This document shows positions 11,636 to 24,249 of a stretch of DNA of 64,000 nt, one piece after another. Below the pieces are notes generated by a model, which was not told the DNA's origin, ran no database searches, and worked only from the letters and a program-made list of their open reading frames with translations. The stretch comes from Sesamum alatum (lineage: Eukaryota; Streptophyta; Magnoliopsida; Lamiales; Pedaliaceae): assembly GCA_034509735.1 (NCBI GenBank), contig JACGWO010000004.1, positions 12,629,395-12,693,394 on the forward strand, written 5' to 3'. The position numbers and the translations under genes were made by a program. Within the stretch, counting starts at the first letter, position 1. Every line of letters starts with the position of its first letter.

Positions 11636-13867
11636 TGTTGGAATAGGTGACCAGAAAGCCAATAGGTTTGGCAATTTGTAACCTATCCGACAACTTGATG
11701 TGAATGTAATATTATTATGTGATGAATAAGATGAGTATTCGTCACCAATGGTACCTTCTTTGTTGCGCTCATCTTACATTTGTTAAAACGGTGTTTAACT
11801 TATATCGCAACAAAGCCCACAGACCATGGATAACAACTCATGCAGTTGGGCCACGCATTGGATGGTGGTCATGAAACCAACTGATTAAGAGTTGGGTCTG
11901 AAACGTTCTAAGTCGAGGACCTCGAGACAGGGCATCGAGAGTTCTATTGAGACTTGCGTCAAGAGTCGTGTTCATTAGATGAGTGCCGTGTTTCATCGGC
12001 GACAGGCGTGGGACGCCTACACGATCTTGATGGGTTGGTCGACTGGGGTCGAGCCGACTGGACTGACTCGCGGGGATCATCATATGGAAGCCTTGGAGGC
12101 TTGGTCGGTATGATTGGATTCCCCGGTTCCGATAGTACGGGAGTAATCCTCAGACTTGAGGAATCATGGCAGTCACGTGCACAGGACGGCTGTATCTTGG
12201 ATCTGGCGAGAGGTAATCATTCTGTAAGATGATTATCATAAGCCTTGTCCAGTGCAGTCAGAATGTGTAGCGAGGACGGTGGATTCCAAGAAGAGGATCC
12301 GTCCCCTGTCAGTATGTGACAGAGGTATCTCCTACGCACTCGGAGACACGTTCATGCTGTTTAAAGCTGTGGCCACAGTGGTTGGTCGAACAGGGAATGG
12401 TTCCCTTTTGTCGACGCAATGAAGCATACGTTGTCTCGAGTATTAAGCATAGATGCCTAGTCAAGGATGGGAACCGACGCCCAATTCCATACCCTAGACT
12501 AAGGCCGGGAGACGGTAGACGGAAGGATCGTACCCGTACGGAATCGGCGCCTAAATGTTCACGCCAATTCACCTAGTCTCTAGTGCCATGGACCGTTGCT
12601 AGACGGCCACCCATGGTAACGGGCCCTTGTGGGACACGGGCCCAAGTCTAGCTGAGGGTGAACCTAAAGGGTCACACACAAATCACCGAGGAGGTTGAGA
12701 GATCGACTTGGAGTCAATCTCGAAGGATAAAATAAGTAATTGGATTACTTAAGGGAAAGTCCATTGGATGGACGGGCCGATATTGTATCGGGCTTTCATT
12801 TAATCGGTAAATTGGATTTTCGATTAAATATGGAAAGTTGAGATGTTGAGACGTTGGATCTTTTAATTGGATTAAAAGATCAACGGGAATAATTTAAGTG
12901 GACATTAAATTGAATTTAATATTGGGTTCGTCGTAATTGGATTACGATAAAACTCGGTCCGTTAAATTATACTCGAGAGGAGAGATAATTCCTAATTTGG
13001 AATAGGAAGAAGTTGGACTTCTTCCCTTAATTAAACATAGCCGACATGCTCCCTTGTAGGAAGCAAAATCAGCCATGTTGCATGCTAGGTGGTATGTTGA
13101 CTTGTCTCTTTTGGAAAGAGACAAATCAACTCCAATCAAGCTCTTCCCTTTTGGTATGATTTGATCATACCATAAATTTTGGTAGGCTTGATTGAAGAAT
13201 TGATGGTGATTGATTGGAATGAATCTAGACATCCTTGGATGAACCTAGATACATTCCAATAATCACATTAATTATGTATATATATTAGAATATACAACAC
13301 CTAGCATAAGTGATTCATTATTCATCTTTTTCTAGGAAAAAGATAAAACAAAAATCCTCTCCTCTCTCTCAAAAATTTCGTGCTCCCTCCCTCTCTTACA
13401 CTTGTGTTCTTCACTTGATTTTGAATCAAGAAGAAGAACAAAGTAAGTTTAAGAGAACACTAATTCATAGTGTTCTTCTCTTAAACCGATTCCTTCCTAA
13501 ACCCGTTCTTTTCTAGCAAGAAGAACGTGTATTTCTTCCGGTGTGGTGTGGATCACCTTTGGAGAATCCATACGTTTGGATTTCGTGAGCATTCCGGAGA
13601 AGGAACAACGCAAGTAGCCGGGAGCATACGCTAAACAATCAAAGATAACGGTTTATTACGCTTTGATTGATTTTATTTATATATATCTATGCCCTATGCG
13701 CTTAAATGTATGTTTTAATATTTACACATCCTACATCGAACGCCCGGTTGAGCACCCAAGGGTACACCCCTTGGGATTCGCGTATTTTTGAATTTGATTT
13801 AAATTTACGCACTTTCTCGCTTTTCTCGCTTCCGCTCGCGCTCCTGGGCGGATCCGCTTGTCCTTCA
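11636..13867 (+). repeat. E2 5' LTR (2232 bp)
   Basis: TGTTGG to CCTTCA. It contains a long inverted repeat (arms GTTTAAGAGAACACTA and its complement) at 13447-13486 and a second hairpin at 13755-13775. An AT-rich TATATATATTAG stretch near 13280 is a possible promoter element. Short frames inside (for example 12316-12576 and the minus frame 12942-13232) recur in every LTR copy with stops and are not genes. Confidence 0.93.
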
Positions 13868-15707
13868 AGTGGTATCAGAGCCCGGTTCGATGTAAGGGGC
13901 ATAGATTTATGTGTTTGTCATGATCTACTTGCTTTTAAATGGCTTTATTGGCATGTTAGATTACATAAATATATGAATAATATGATGATTCAATTGTTTG
14001 GATTTAATGGACTTTTGGCATGCTTAATTTTGTTAGATTGGATCTAAAATTGCATGCTTATTTTCAGAATAATATTAATGTTATTGTGCTGAAACATTTT
14101 AAAAAAACAAAAAAAAACAAAAAAAATAAAATTTGGTCGGGCCGGCAGTGGCCGCGCGCAGGCGGGCGCCTGCGCGCGCTGAGCTTCGGCCAGCGCGCGC
14201 AGGGGCGCGCGCGCGTGCTGTGCGCAGCCGGCCGCTGCTGGCCGAGGGCCAGCGCACTGCCCTGTGCGCGCGGGTGGCCGGCCAGCACAACGGCTGGGCC
14301 GTTTTTCGACTTTTTCCGGAAAATTCAATTTTCTGTATTTTCTGCACAATATTCTGAAAATATGTTAATTTTGCATTTTTGATTTTGGGATAATTGGATT
14401 ATTCCTTGAATTAAATTTGCTTAATTAATTTGGGATTAATACATGCATTGGATGCATTATTTAAAATGTCCACTAAATTTAAAATTTGAATTTGCATATT
14501 ATTTGTATATTTATGCTTTTGTGATGTTGGACATCACTTGGGTATTTGGAATATCCATTGGTTATTTATGCATGATTATTTGGAATAATTATGTTATGTG
14601 AGTTGATGGAATCAACATGGGATAATCACAAAGCCCTAGACCTTGTGTATGGATGAATGAATGTTTATTTATTTTCTGTTGGGTGGGGCCTGCGTGCCTC
14701 TTGTTTTTGGGACTATCATCTCCCGTATTTTCAGCCTCATGATGTTAAGGCTTGTTTTCTTTATTACGATGTATTACTTTCAGTTGTAATGAGAGTAGAT
14801 AGGATTGGTGAGGTTTTACTTTTAACAAGCAATTGGAGTCGGAGACCCCAAGGAGGAGCATCAAGGCGTGAAACAAGAGCACTACAAGGCTCATTGGAAT
14901 GACAATGGGTTTATTATTATTGTAATAATTTAGGACCACCCTAGACAGACCATAGACTCACTGCGGGCTCAGTGGGTCGCATAGGTTGGGCTTGTGATCA
15001 TCCTAACAGGGGTATGCTATGTTTTCTGCATGCGGCGTATTTATTTATCGATTTAAATATTGGATATTTATGCATGCTAAAACACCATAATGTGATGAGG
15101 TCTCGGTCACACTTAAACTCTCATTTGGTTGGACCAAATTAAATATTAGGCCCAGAACGGACTTGGATCAAAATGGTATTTTGGTCTGTCCGAGCCTTCC
15201 ATCCACAGCAATGTGGTGAGGAAGCTACCACTACCCAAGTGTGGTCTCACGAGTCGTGGCACACTTGGACTAGGGGAAAGCTGCACTATTGTTGTGAACA
15301 AAAAGACTGCGCTCGCTGTTTCCCTGTCTCACAAGTCGTGGGGGCGACACTTTGAGGCATGATTTGGTTGATGGGTCGGGCCCAACACTGAGTAACATGG
15401 TTCGCTTGGAGTCCTCGGAACCATGCAAATAGGTGAGGTAAAATATCCTGGGAATCTCATTGGATGAGAATGATATTAGATATCTCCCACGAGGTCTTCT
15501 TCATGTGAATCGTAAAAGCGGGGCACGGAGATTGCGCTTGTGGATCCCAAGCCCACTAGGAAATGGTTTCCCGAAACTCCGCTTGAGAGTGGCGGACTTT
15601 CGTATAAATAGTGGGAGGGTTAAAGACTAAAAGACCAAGTCTTCAACTTGAACAATAATATTACCATCATCTGCTAATTTCTGCTTTACATTTTCATTAA
15701 TGTAGAA
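13868..15707 (+). other. E2 primer site and 1.8-kb leader with GC-rich block
   Basis: TGGTATCAGAGCC at 13870-13882 is complementary to the 3' end of plant tRNA-iMet. The leader is unusually long. An A-rich run (14099-14132) is followed by a GC-rich block rich in GCGCGC (about 14135-14305) in otherwise AT-rich DNA. The open frames in this block, on both strands, reflect base composition. 14360-15700 has no convincing ORF, and 15319-15707 is shared with the E1 leader. Confidence 0.85.
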
Positions 15708-16991
15708 ATGTCTAAGAACCCGTTAACCATGATTCTTGAGACTAACAAATTCAACGGAACGAACTACTCGGACTGCCTAAGAAACCTGAGGATTGTCCTC
15801 GGTTTCGAGAACCAAGGCTACGTCAAGGACGAGCCGCCACCGAGCGACTTACCGGAGGGGTCCACGCCTGAAGAACGTTTGACGTTCGAGAAATGGCATG
15901 AGGACAACCGGAAAGTATGCAGTATCATACTGGCTTTAATGTTTAACGACATCCAGAAGCAGTATGAGAGGCTGGACAGTTTCTCCGCCATAATGCTCCG
16001 CATGAACGAGGTTTATGCGGTTCTGGATAGGCATATTAGATATGCCGCCACAAAAGCATTCTTTGGCACCAAGCTCGCTGAAGGAGCGTCTGTACAGAGT
16101 CATGGGGTCAAGATGCTCTCCCTAGTGGAGAGACTCGAGGACCTTAAAGCTGGGCTTAACAATGACACGTACATTGACGTGATCCTCCAGTCGCTTCCTC
16201 CATCCTATGACCCGTTTGTTGTAAACTACAACATGAACGGACTTGAGAAGTCTATTCATGAGTTGATCAACATGCTGGTCCAATACGAGGCAACGACCCA
16301 CAAGTCGGCGCCGGCGGTATTGATAGGAGAGGTTTCAACCTCCAAGGCGAATGGCAAGAGGGCCGGACGCTGGAAGAGGAAGAAGGGCAAAGGGAAGACG
16401 GTTGCGGCCCCTGCTCGCGCTCCGGGCATCCCTGTTGCTCCGGTTGGACCGAGCAAAGGGAAAGGGAAGGCCCGTGGTTCTCAGCGGTCCAAGGCAAATG
16501 ATGTCTGCATACATTGCCAAGGGAAAGGGCATTGGAAGAGGGAGTGCCCACAACTCCTCTCCAACCCAGGTGTGTTTGTGGTTGAAGTTAATATGATTAC
16601 TAATTCTGCTTCATGGGTATTGGATACCGGGTGTGGTGCTCACATCTGCAATCATCTGCAGGCACTGCAAAGAAGCAGAAGGCTAACCAAGGATGAGATG
16701 ATCCTGAGGCTAGGCGATGGCAAGGCCGTTGCTGCGGAGGCCGTAGGATCACTAGAGTTAGCCATTAGTAGTCATGTTAGGATTGTACTGAACGACTGTT
16801 TCTATGTACCTAGCATGATTAAAAACATTGTTTCCATCCTGGCCCTTGATAAGGAGGGATATGAATTTAACATCAATAAAAACGGTTTTTTCATTATCAA
16901 ATATGGTATTTCTCATTTGCTTGGTACATTGGTCAACGGTCTATACATACTTCAACAGTCTAATTGGATTATGACTGCAGAACACAAATGA
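15708..16991 (+). CDS. E2 Gag-protease (427 aa, ends at a nonsense codon)
   Basis: It starts MSKNPLTM with the copia gag pattern (KFNGTNYSDCLRNL near residue 15). A CCHC zinc knuckle, CIHCQGKGHWKREC, lies at about residues 266-279 after a Lys/Arg-rich stretch, and the aspartic protease site WVLDTGCGAHIC is at about 300-310. The frame would continue into integrase, but a CGA codon present in E1 is TGA here (16989-16991), consistent with deamination at a CpG. Gag could in principle be made: it would form the particle shell and bind RNA. Confidence 0.8.
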   Translation: MSKNPLTMILETNKFNGTNYSDCLRNLRIVLGFENQGYVKDEPPPSDLPEGSTPEERLTFEKWHEDNRKVCSIILALMFNDIQKQYERLDSFSAIMLRMNEVYAVLDRHIRYAATKAFFGTKLAEGASVQSHGVKMLSLVERLEDLKAGLNNDTYIDVILQSLPPSYDPFVVNYNMNGLEKSIHELINMLVQYEATTHKSAPAVLIGEVSTSKANGKRAGRWKRKKGKGKTVAAPARAPGIPVAPVGPSKGKGKARGSQRSKANDVCIHCQGKGHWKRECPQLLSNPGVFVVEVNMITNSASWVLDTGCGAHICNHLQALQRSRRLTKDEMILRLGDGKAVAAEAVGSLELAISSHVRIVLNDCFYVPSMIKNIVSILALDKEGYEFNINKNGFFIIKYGISHLLGTLVNGLYILQQSNWIMTAEHK

Positions 16992-19215
16992 AAACGTGAT
17001 GATCATAATAACGCACAGATATGGCATGCGAGGTTAGGTCATATCTCTAAAGATAGGATAAGAAGGTTGGTGGACTCAAAGAGTCTAGAAATAGACGATT
17101 TGGACAACCTACCGACCTGCGAATCCTGTCTAAAGGGAAAGATGACCAAGAAACCCTTTGTTGGACAAAGTACGCTAGCCAGTGGTCTGTTGGATTTGAT
17201 CCATACAGATGTCTGTGGTCCACTAAATACTCAAGCTAGAGGTGGGTACTCGTACTTCATAACCTTTACCGATGATCACTCACGGAATGGTTATGTTTAC
17301 CTGATGAGGTACAAGTCTGAAGGCTTTGGAAGGTTTAAAGAATACAGACTTGAAGTAGAGAACCAAACCGGTCGAAAGATCAAAGCCTTTCGGTCGGACC
17401 GAGGTGGAGAGTATTTGAGTGGTGAGTTTACTGATTATCTAAAAGAGAATGGGATTCTCTCTCAGTGGACCCCTCCTGGAACACCGCAGCTTAATGGTGT
17501 GTCTGAAAGGAGGAATCGGACCTTGTTGGACATGGTCCGATCCATGATGAGTTTTACCGAACTACCCCTTTCCTTCTGGGGATACGCTCTTGAGACGGCG
17601 GCCAAAGTTTTTGAACTTGGCGCCATCTAAAAGGGTATCCCAGATGCCATATGAGATATGGCATGGCAAGCCTACCTCCTACAAATACTTGAAAGTGTGG
17701 GGTTGACCCGCATATGTCAAGAGATTAGTGGGAGATAAACTGGACTCGAGGTCTAGTTTATGCAGGTTCATCGGCTATCCGAAAGAAACTGCGGGGTATT
17801 ATTTCTATGATCCCTCCGAGCAAAAGGTTTTTGTCTCGCGAAACGCAGTGTTCTTGGAAAAAGGTTTTCCATCGAATAGTCGACGCGATGAGGTGCTCCT
17901 TGAGGAATCAAGTGAGGAACCCCAAGAGGCGGCAGTGACATCTGAGCCTGAAGTTCCGACTGATATTGTTCCAGTCCTCCGTAGGTCGGCCAGAGTATCC
18001 CATGCACCTGATAGGTATGGATTTCTGGGCCTGACCAGTCAGTTGGATAATGATCCAAAGACGTACGGAGAAGCGATGTCGGACATCGATTTGGACAAGT
18101 GGCTTGAGGCCATGAAATCCGAGATAGACTCGATGGGTACAAACAAGGTTTGGACCCTAGCAGATCCACCAAAAGGGGTTAAACCCAAAGCTGGAACATA
18201 CGTTTTGATGAAGTCATACGGGGATATGATTTCATCAAAAACGAGTCCGATCCTTGTGTATACAAGAAGATCAGTGGGAGCTCAGTTGCGTTTCTGGTGC
18301 TTTACGTGGATGACATCTTGCTCATTGGGAATGATGTTAAGATGTTGGGTACCACTAAAGCTTGGCTGTCAATGCAATTCTCCATGAAGGATATGGGCGA
18401 GGCATCCTACATCCTTGGCATCAAGATCTACAGGGATAGATCTAGAAGGATGTTAGGAATGGCCTAGTCCTCGTACATTGAGAAAGTCTTGAGGAGATTC
18501 AAGATGGAGAACTCAAAACGAGGATACCTTCCTATGAGGCATGGAATTAAGATATCCAAGAAGCAGTCTCCTAAGACTGATGAGGAGCTTAAAAGGATGT
18601 TGGACATCCCCTATGCTTCAGCCGTAGGCAGCATACAGTATGTTGTTCAGTGCACTAGACCTGATGTGGCTTTTGCTTTGAGCGTAACTAGCCGATATCA
18701 CAGGAGTGCAGTCAAGACTATCCAAAAGTACCTGAAAAGGACTAAGGACATGTTCTTGATCTACGGCGGTGGAGGGCTGATACTGGAAGGCTATAGCGAC
18801 GCTAGCTTCCAGTCGGATGACGATGATGCCAAGTCTCAGTTTGGTTTTGTATTTAGACTAAATGGTGGCGTGGTTACTTGGAAGGGTTCCAAGCAGGCTA
18901 CCACAGCGGACTCCACCATAGAGTTTTGAATACATAGCGGCTTTGGAAGCTGCTAAGGAGTGGTTTGGTTGATGAGCTACATCCAAGGGTTGGATGTAGT
19001 ACCTAGCATTGCTAAGCCTGTAATTATCTTTTATGATAACAACGGGGCGATAGCGCTAGCAAAGGAACCGAGATCTCATCACGATCCAAGCATATTCTTA
19101 GACGCTACCATCTACGTAGAGAGATGGATAGCAGGAGTGACGTTCGGTTGGACCGAGTCAGCTCCGCAGAAAACATAGCAGATCCACTTGCTAAGCCCAT
19201 GTCGCAAGTTGCCCA
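16992..19215 (+). pseudogene. E2 integrase-RT-RNase H pseudogene
   Basis: The integrase has HARLGH, CESC, HTDVCG, DRGGEY and SERRN, so all catalytic DDE residues are present in the open stretch 17067-17630. An extra T near 17612 shifts the frame, and TGA at 17704-17706 follows. RT lost about 345 bases at 18187 compared with E1 (4597-4940), removing its N-terminal half and leaving the rest out of frame. The YVDD region near 18308 is therefore not in the main frame, and a TAG stands near 18463. RNase H shares the one-base insertion (GAGTTTTGAATAC near 18918) with E1. Confidence 0.87.
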
Positions 19216-19279
19216 TACTCACCATCTGAATAAGAGGTTCAAGGTCAATGGGTGATTGGCTTTAGGTCAAGTGGGAGAT

Positions 19280-21509
19280 TATTGGAATAGGTGACCAGAA
19301 AGCCAATAGGTTTGGCAATTTGTAACCTATCCGACAACTTGATGTGAATGTAATATTATTATGTGATGAATAAGATGAGTATTCGTCACCAATGGTACCT
19401 TCTTTGTTGCGCTCATCTTACATTTGTTAAAACGGTGTTTAACTTATATCGCAACAAAGCCCACAGACCATGGATAACAACTCATGCAGTTGGGCCACGC
19501 ATTGGATGGTGGTCATGAAACCAACTGATTAAGAGTTGGGTCTGAAACGTTCCAAGTCGAGGACCTCGAGACAGGGCATCGAGAGTTCTATTGAGACTTG
19601 CGTCAAGAGTCGTGTTCATTAGATGAGTGCCGTGTTTCATCGGCGACAGGCGTGGGACGCCTACACGGTCTTGATGGGTTGGTCGACTAGGGTCGAGCCG
19701 ACTGGACTGACTCGCGGGGATCATCATATGGAAGCCTTGGAGGCTTGGTCGGTATGATTGGATTTCCCGGTTCCGATAGTACGGGAGTAATCCTCAAACT
19801 TGAGGAATCATGGCAGTCACGTGCACAGGACGGCTGTATCTTGGATCTGGCGAGAGGTAATTTCTGTAAGACGATTATCATAAGCCTTGTCCAGTGCAGT
19901 CAGAATGTGTAGCGAGGACGGTGGATTCCAAGAAGAGGATCCGTCCCCTGTCAGTATGTGACAGAGGTATCTCCTATGCACTCGGAGACACGTTCATGCT
20001 GTTTAAAGCTGTGGCCACAGTGGTTGGTCGAACAGGGAATGGTTCCCTTTTGTCGACGCAATGAAGCATACGTTGTCTCGAGTATTAAGCATAGATGCCT
20101 AGTCAAGGATGGGAACCGACGCCCAATTCCATACCCTAGACTAAGGCCGGGAGACGGTAGACGGAAGGATCGTACCCGTACGTAATTGGCGCCTAAATGT
20201 TCACGCCAATTCACCTAGTCTCTAGTACCATGGACCGTTGCTAGACGGCCACCCATGGTAACGGGCCCTTGTGGGACACGGGCCCAAGTCTAGCTGAGGG
20301 TGAACCTAAAGGGTCACACACAAATCACCGAGGAGGTTGAGAGATCGACTTGGAGTCAATCTCGAAGGATAAAATAAGTAATTGGATTACTTAAGGGAAA
20401 GTCCATTGGATGGACGGGCCGATATTGTATCGGGCTTTCATTTAATCGATAAATTGGATTTTCGATTAAATATGGAAAGTTGAGATGTTGAGACGTTGGA
20501 TCTTTTAATTGGATTAAAAGATCAACGGGAATAATTTAAGTGGACATTAAATTGGATTTAATATTGGGTTCGTCGTAATTGGATTACGATAAAACCCGGA
20601 TCCGTTAAATTATACCTGAGAGGAGAGATAATTCCTAATTTGGAATAGGAAGAAGTTGGACTTCTTCCCTTAATTAAACATAGCCGACATGCTCCCTTGG
20701 AGGAAGCAAAATCAGCCATGTTGCATGCTAGGTGGTATGTTGACTTGTCTCTTTTGGAAAGAGACAAATCAACTCCAATCAAGCTCTTCCCTTTTGGTAT
20801 GATTTGATCATACCATAAATTTTGGTAGGCTTGATTGAAGAATTGATGGTGATTGATTGGAATGAATCTAGACATCCTTGGATGAACCTAGACACATTCC
20901 AATAATCACATTAATTATGTATATATATTAGAATATACAACACCTAGCATAAGTGATTCATTATTCATCTTTTTCTAGGAAAAAGAGAAAAACAAAAATC
21001 CTCTCCTCTCTCTCAAAAATTTCGTGCTCCCTCTCTCTCTTACACTTGTGTTCTTCACTTGATTTTGAATCAAGAAGAAGAACAAAGTAAGTTTAAGAGA
21101 ACACTAATTCATAGTGTTCTTCTCTTAAACCGATTCCTTCCTAAACCCGTTCTTTTCTAGCAAGAAGAACGTGTGTTTCTTCCGGTGTGGTGTGGATCAC
21201 CTCGGAGAATCCATACGTTTGGATTTCGTGAGCATTCCGGAGAAGGAACAACGCAAGTAGCCGGGAGCATACGCTAAACAATCAAAGGTAACGGTCTATT
21301 ACGCTTTGATTGATTTCATTTATATATATCTATGCCCTATGCGCTTAAATGTATGTTTTAATATTTACACATCCTACATCGAACGCCCGGTTGAGCACCC
21401 AAGGGTACACCCCTTGGGATTCGCGTATTTTTGAATTTGATTTAAATTTACGCACTTTCTCGCTTTTCTCGCTTCCGCTCGCGCTCCCGGGCGATCCCCT
21501 TGTCCTTCA
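19280..21509 (+). repeat. E2 3' LTR (2230 bp)
   Basis: It begins TATTGG (TG mutated to TA) directly after the polypurine tract and ends CCTTCA. It matches the 5' LTR along its whole length, with only scattered differences by eye. Confidence 0.92.
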
Positions 21510-22047
21510 GAAGCGCGGTATAATTAAAATTGCAAGAATTTTAAACATGCATAACATACATAAAATAAATACGTTCAAGGGGTATTCCCTTGAAACTCCC
21601 GGGCGTTCGGTGTATCTCACGAACAATAAAAGCAATTATAAAATCATGGAGGCCATAGAGTTCTAAAATAAAAAGGGGCAAAAACTATAAACCGGAAACC
21701 TACCGATTGTCGTTTTCGTCTTCTAACCGGTACTCGCATTGTTTCCCGTTTTGCTCCAAGATCTCGTATAGGAGACCCTCTAATTCGTACACGCAATCCG
21801 CCCACGTATCTTGATCTTCGTGCTAGCGAAAGAACAAGTGTATTTTTGGAGAGGACGGATCGATCAAACGTTATTGATTAACGAGATCAACCCTCCTTAA
21901 TGTTCAATTGTCAAAAATAAGAACAAGAAAAGTGTTTCTTGGAAGAGGAGGAGAGAGGCGCGGCCAAGAGGGAGAGGGAGGGAGACGAGTAGTGAGTGTG
22001 TGTGTGTTTCAAGATTCATCATCTTTTTCAAAGTGTATACTTAAGAG

Positions 22048-22056
22048 TATTTATAG
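22048..22056 (-). promoter_or_regulatory. TATA box of family B LTR
   Basis: The minus strand reads CTATAAATA, preceded by a purine-rich GAGGA run. The equivalent site in the plus-strand copy is at 25212-25220 and in family C at 30479-30487. The position inside all three LTRs fits a U3 promoter. Confidence 0.6.
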
Positions 22057-24176
22057 AGGAGGAAACCTATTCCTCTTCTAGTTTCCTATACTTTGAAGAC
22101 TCCTCCATGAGTAGGATATGACCTAGTCAAATCCTAGTCAAATTCTAGCTTCTTGATCAAACCAATCTTAGCCATTGATTCCTCCCTTTAATCTCAACCA
22201 TTGATTAATTTAATGGAATATTTAAATCCCATTTAAATACTCCAAAGGGCAATAAATAAATATATTGAATATAAATATTTATTCCAAGCCCATTAAATTA
22301 ATTTTTAATAAATCTAATTTATTTGATAAATCCCTTTTATCTAATAAAAGGAATTAATTCTTCCCAAGAAAATAAGGACCCGATTAAATCCAATTTAATC
22401 GCTCCATTTCTCCAAATATTTAATTCCAAATTAAATACGTTATGTGTGCGGATTGTGTGTGACTCTTTAGGTTCACCTTCAGCTAGACTTGGTTGGATTC
22501 CTAGAATACGCCCGTTACCATGGGTGGCCATCTAGCAACGGTCCATGGCACTAGAGACTAGGTGAATATGCGTGGGGATGAACATTTAGGCTCCACAGTA
22601 CATTAATCCTTCCGTCTACGGTCTCACCACTTAGGGTCTAGGGCACGGATTATGTAGGCACCCATTTTGGACCTAAGTGCCGATCTGTCCTCTACTAAAC
22701 GCCGCAAGGGAAACCTTCCCTTTTGTTCAGTTACTGTGGCCACAGATTTTAGGGACAAGACACACAAAGTATTTGTGAGACACAACTGTCAACCTTTTAA
22801 CAGGAGACAGATCCTTTCTTGGAAACTACTGTCACGTTGTACACCGCGGCTGCACTAGATATGGCTTATGACTACACAAGTGCATCTTGGTAATATCTCA
22901 CCATACCTAAGATATAGTCCCGATGTACAGGTAAACTCAGCAATTCCTCAAGTCAAAGGACTTGACCTGTACCGTTGGAACCGGAAATACACGTCATACC
23001 TAACCGACCCTACTCAAGGCCCTCCGTAAGACGGTTCCTGCGAGTCACCTTAGTTGGCCGCTCCCCAGCAGGCCAACCCACTAACACTGCTTAGACGACC
23101 CTCGTCACCCGTCGATGAAACACGACAGTAGATGCTTAGTGCAAGTCTCAAGGGGAATCTCGGTGCTCATTTTCGAGATTCCTTAACTTGGAGATTTTCA
23201 GACTGATTCGCGGAACTGATTTCATGGACCTACCTCCAAGCGTAGTCCTAGTCCCCGAAGTATGATTTCAGTCTGTGGGCTTTTTTTGTGTAGCGAACAG
23301 TTATAAAGCAGATAAAGTGTGACACCCCCTCCATAATTACTTTTCACCTTATAAGAAATTCACATCTAACCCAACAAGATAAATCATATTTTACTCGATA
23401 TATTATGTAGACATCAAAATTTCGTATTTAATCCTCAACCTTAACAATTACAAATATAAGAAAATGAGAAATGTGAAATTTTTAACTATAACAAACTTAA
23501 AGTCTACTGGGATCTAATATATATGTAATTATGTAGCAAGGGCTCTCCCTTAAGATATCACTGTTGACCCACCTATTAATACTGATGATCGATTTATGAT
23601 TGAATTCGCCTAGTCAATGTGGTCTATCTCCTGAAAAATAGTGGCAAGGAGTGAGTTGCCAACTCAGTAAGTATAATTAATTGGATCTATATATATATAT
23701 AAGTCTATATGGGTGTGCTTGTTGATTGTAAACCTGATTGGTACTTGTAAATGTTTATTTTGGATTACGTGGTTATTTTATAAAGTTGGCGTTATATGTT
23801 TATTTGTGATTATTTATGTATTATAAAGATTGACGGATGAGAGCCTTATAATACATTCTATCGTTGCATGGAGTTGGACGAAAAAGTCAATTATGAGTAT
23901 ATCGTTAAATTGCGATAAAGAGATGACTTACCTGACTTGGGGCATATTCAATGGTTTAAGATGATGTGATTGATGACGAGCTGTGTGCTGTCATGACGAT
24001 GTGATTGATGATGTGACATGTGACGTGCGAAAAAAGAATATATAGCTAGGTACCATGGCGCGATGGGTACCGGGGTATTCTGGGTAGCAGGGAATATCCT
24101 GTGCTGATGGCTACACACTGGGGTGGTGTGGGGGTGCCATGTTCAGTGTGATGTCCTGTGCTGATATTGCTACATA

Positions 24177-24240
24177 CCAGGTTTCGATCCTGGGACCTGT
24201 GGGTTATGGGCCCACCACGCTTCCGTTGCGCCACTCTGAT
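24177..24240 (-). tRNA. Initiator tRNA-Met-like sequence fused to the primer site (pseudo-tRNA)
   Basis: From ATCAGAGTGGCG at 24240 to AAACCTGG at 24177, the minus strand matches the plant initiator tRNA-Met over 64 bases with one difference that I can see (CAACGG for CAGCGG). The CAT anticodon loop (GGGCCCATAACCC) and the T-arm (AGGATCGAAACCT) are present. The last 8 bases, which complete the acceptor stem, are replaced by TATGTAGC, so it should not fold into a usable tRNA. The first 7 bases coincide with the retroelement primer site. The comparison with the plant tRNA is from memory. Confidence 0.8.
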
Positions 24241-24249
24241 ACCACCCAA

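Larger units (their letters stand above)
11636..21509 (+). mobile_element. Complete, defective Ty1/copia element E2 (9874 bp)
   Basis: LTR (11636-13867), primer site (13870), long leader, gag-pol, polypurine tract (near 19270) and LTR (19280-21509) are all in place. The 5-bp target duplication GAAGC is at 11631-11635 and 21510-21514. The LTRs are nearly identical by eye, so the insertion is young relative to the others here. Pol carries several nonsense and frameshift lesions and a deletion in RT, so E2 cannot supply its own proteins. Confidence 0.93.

Noticed and set aside
12942..13232. 96-aa minus-strand ORF repeated at 20558-20875
   Set aside because: It recurs only because the two LTRs of E2 are duplicates. 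There is no protein feature, and the same region in the 6926 LTR is interrupted.
14044..14382. Several open frames on both strands in the E2 leader
   Set aside because: They coincide with a GC-rich block that rarely forms stop codons and are not conserved in the other leader copy.
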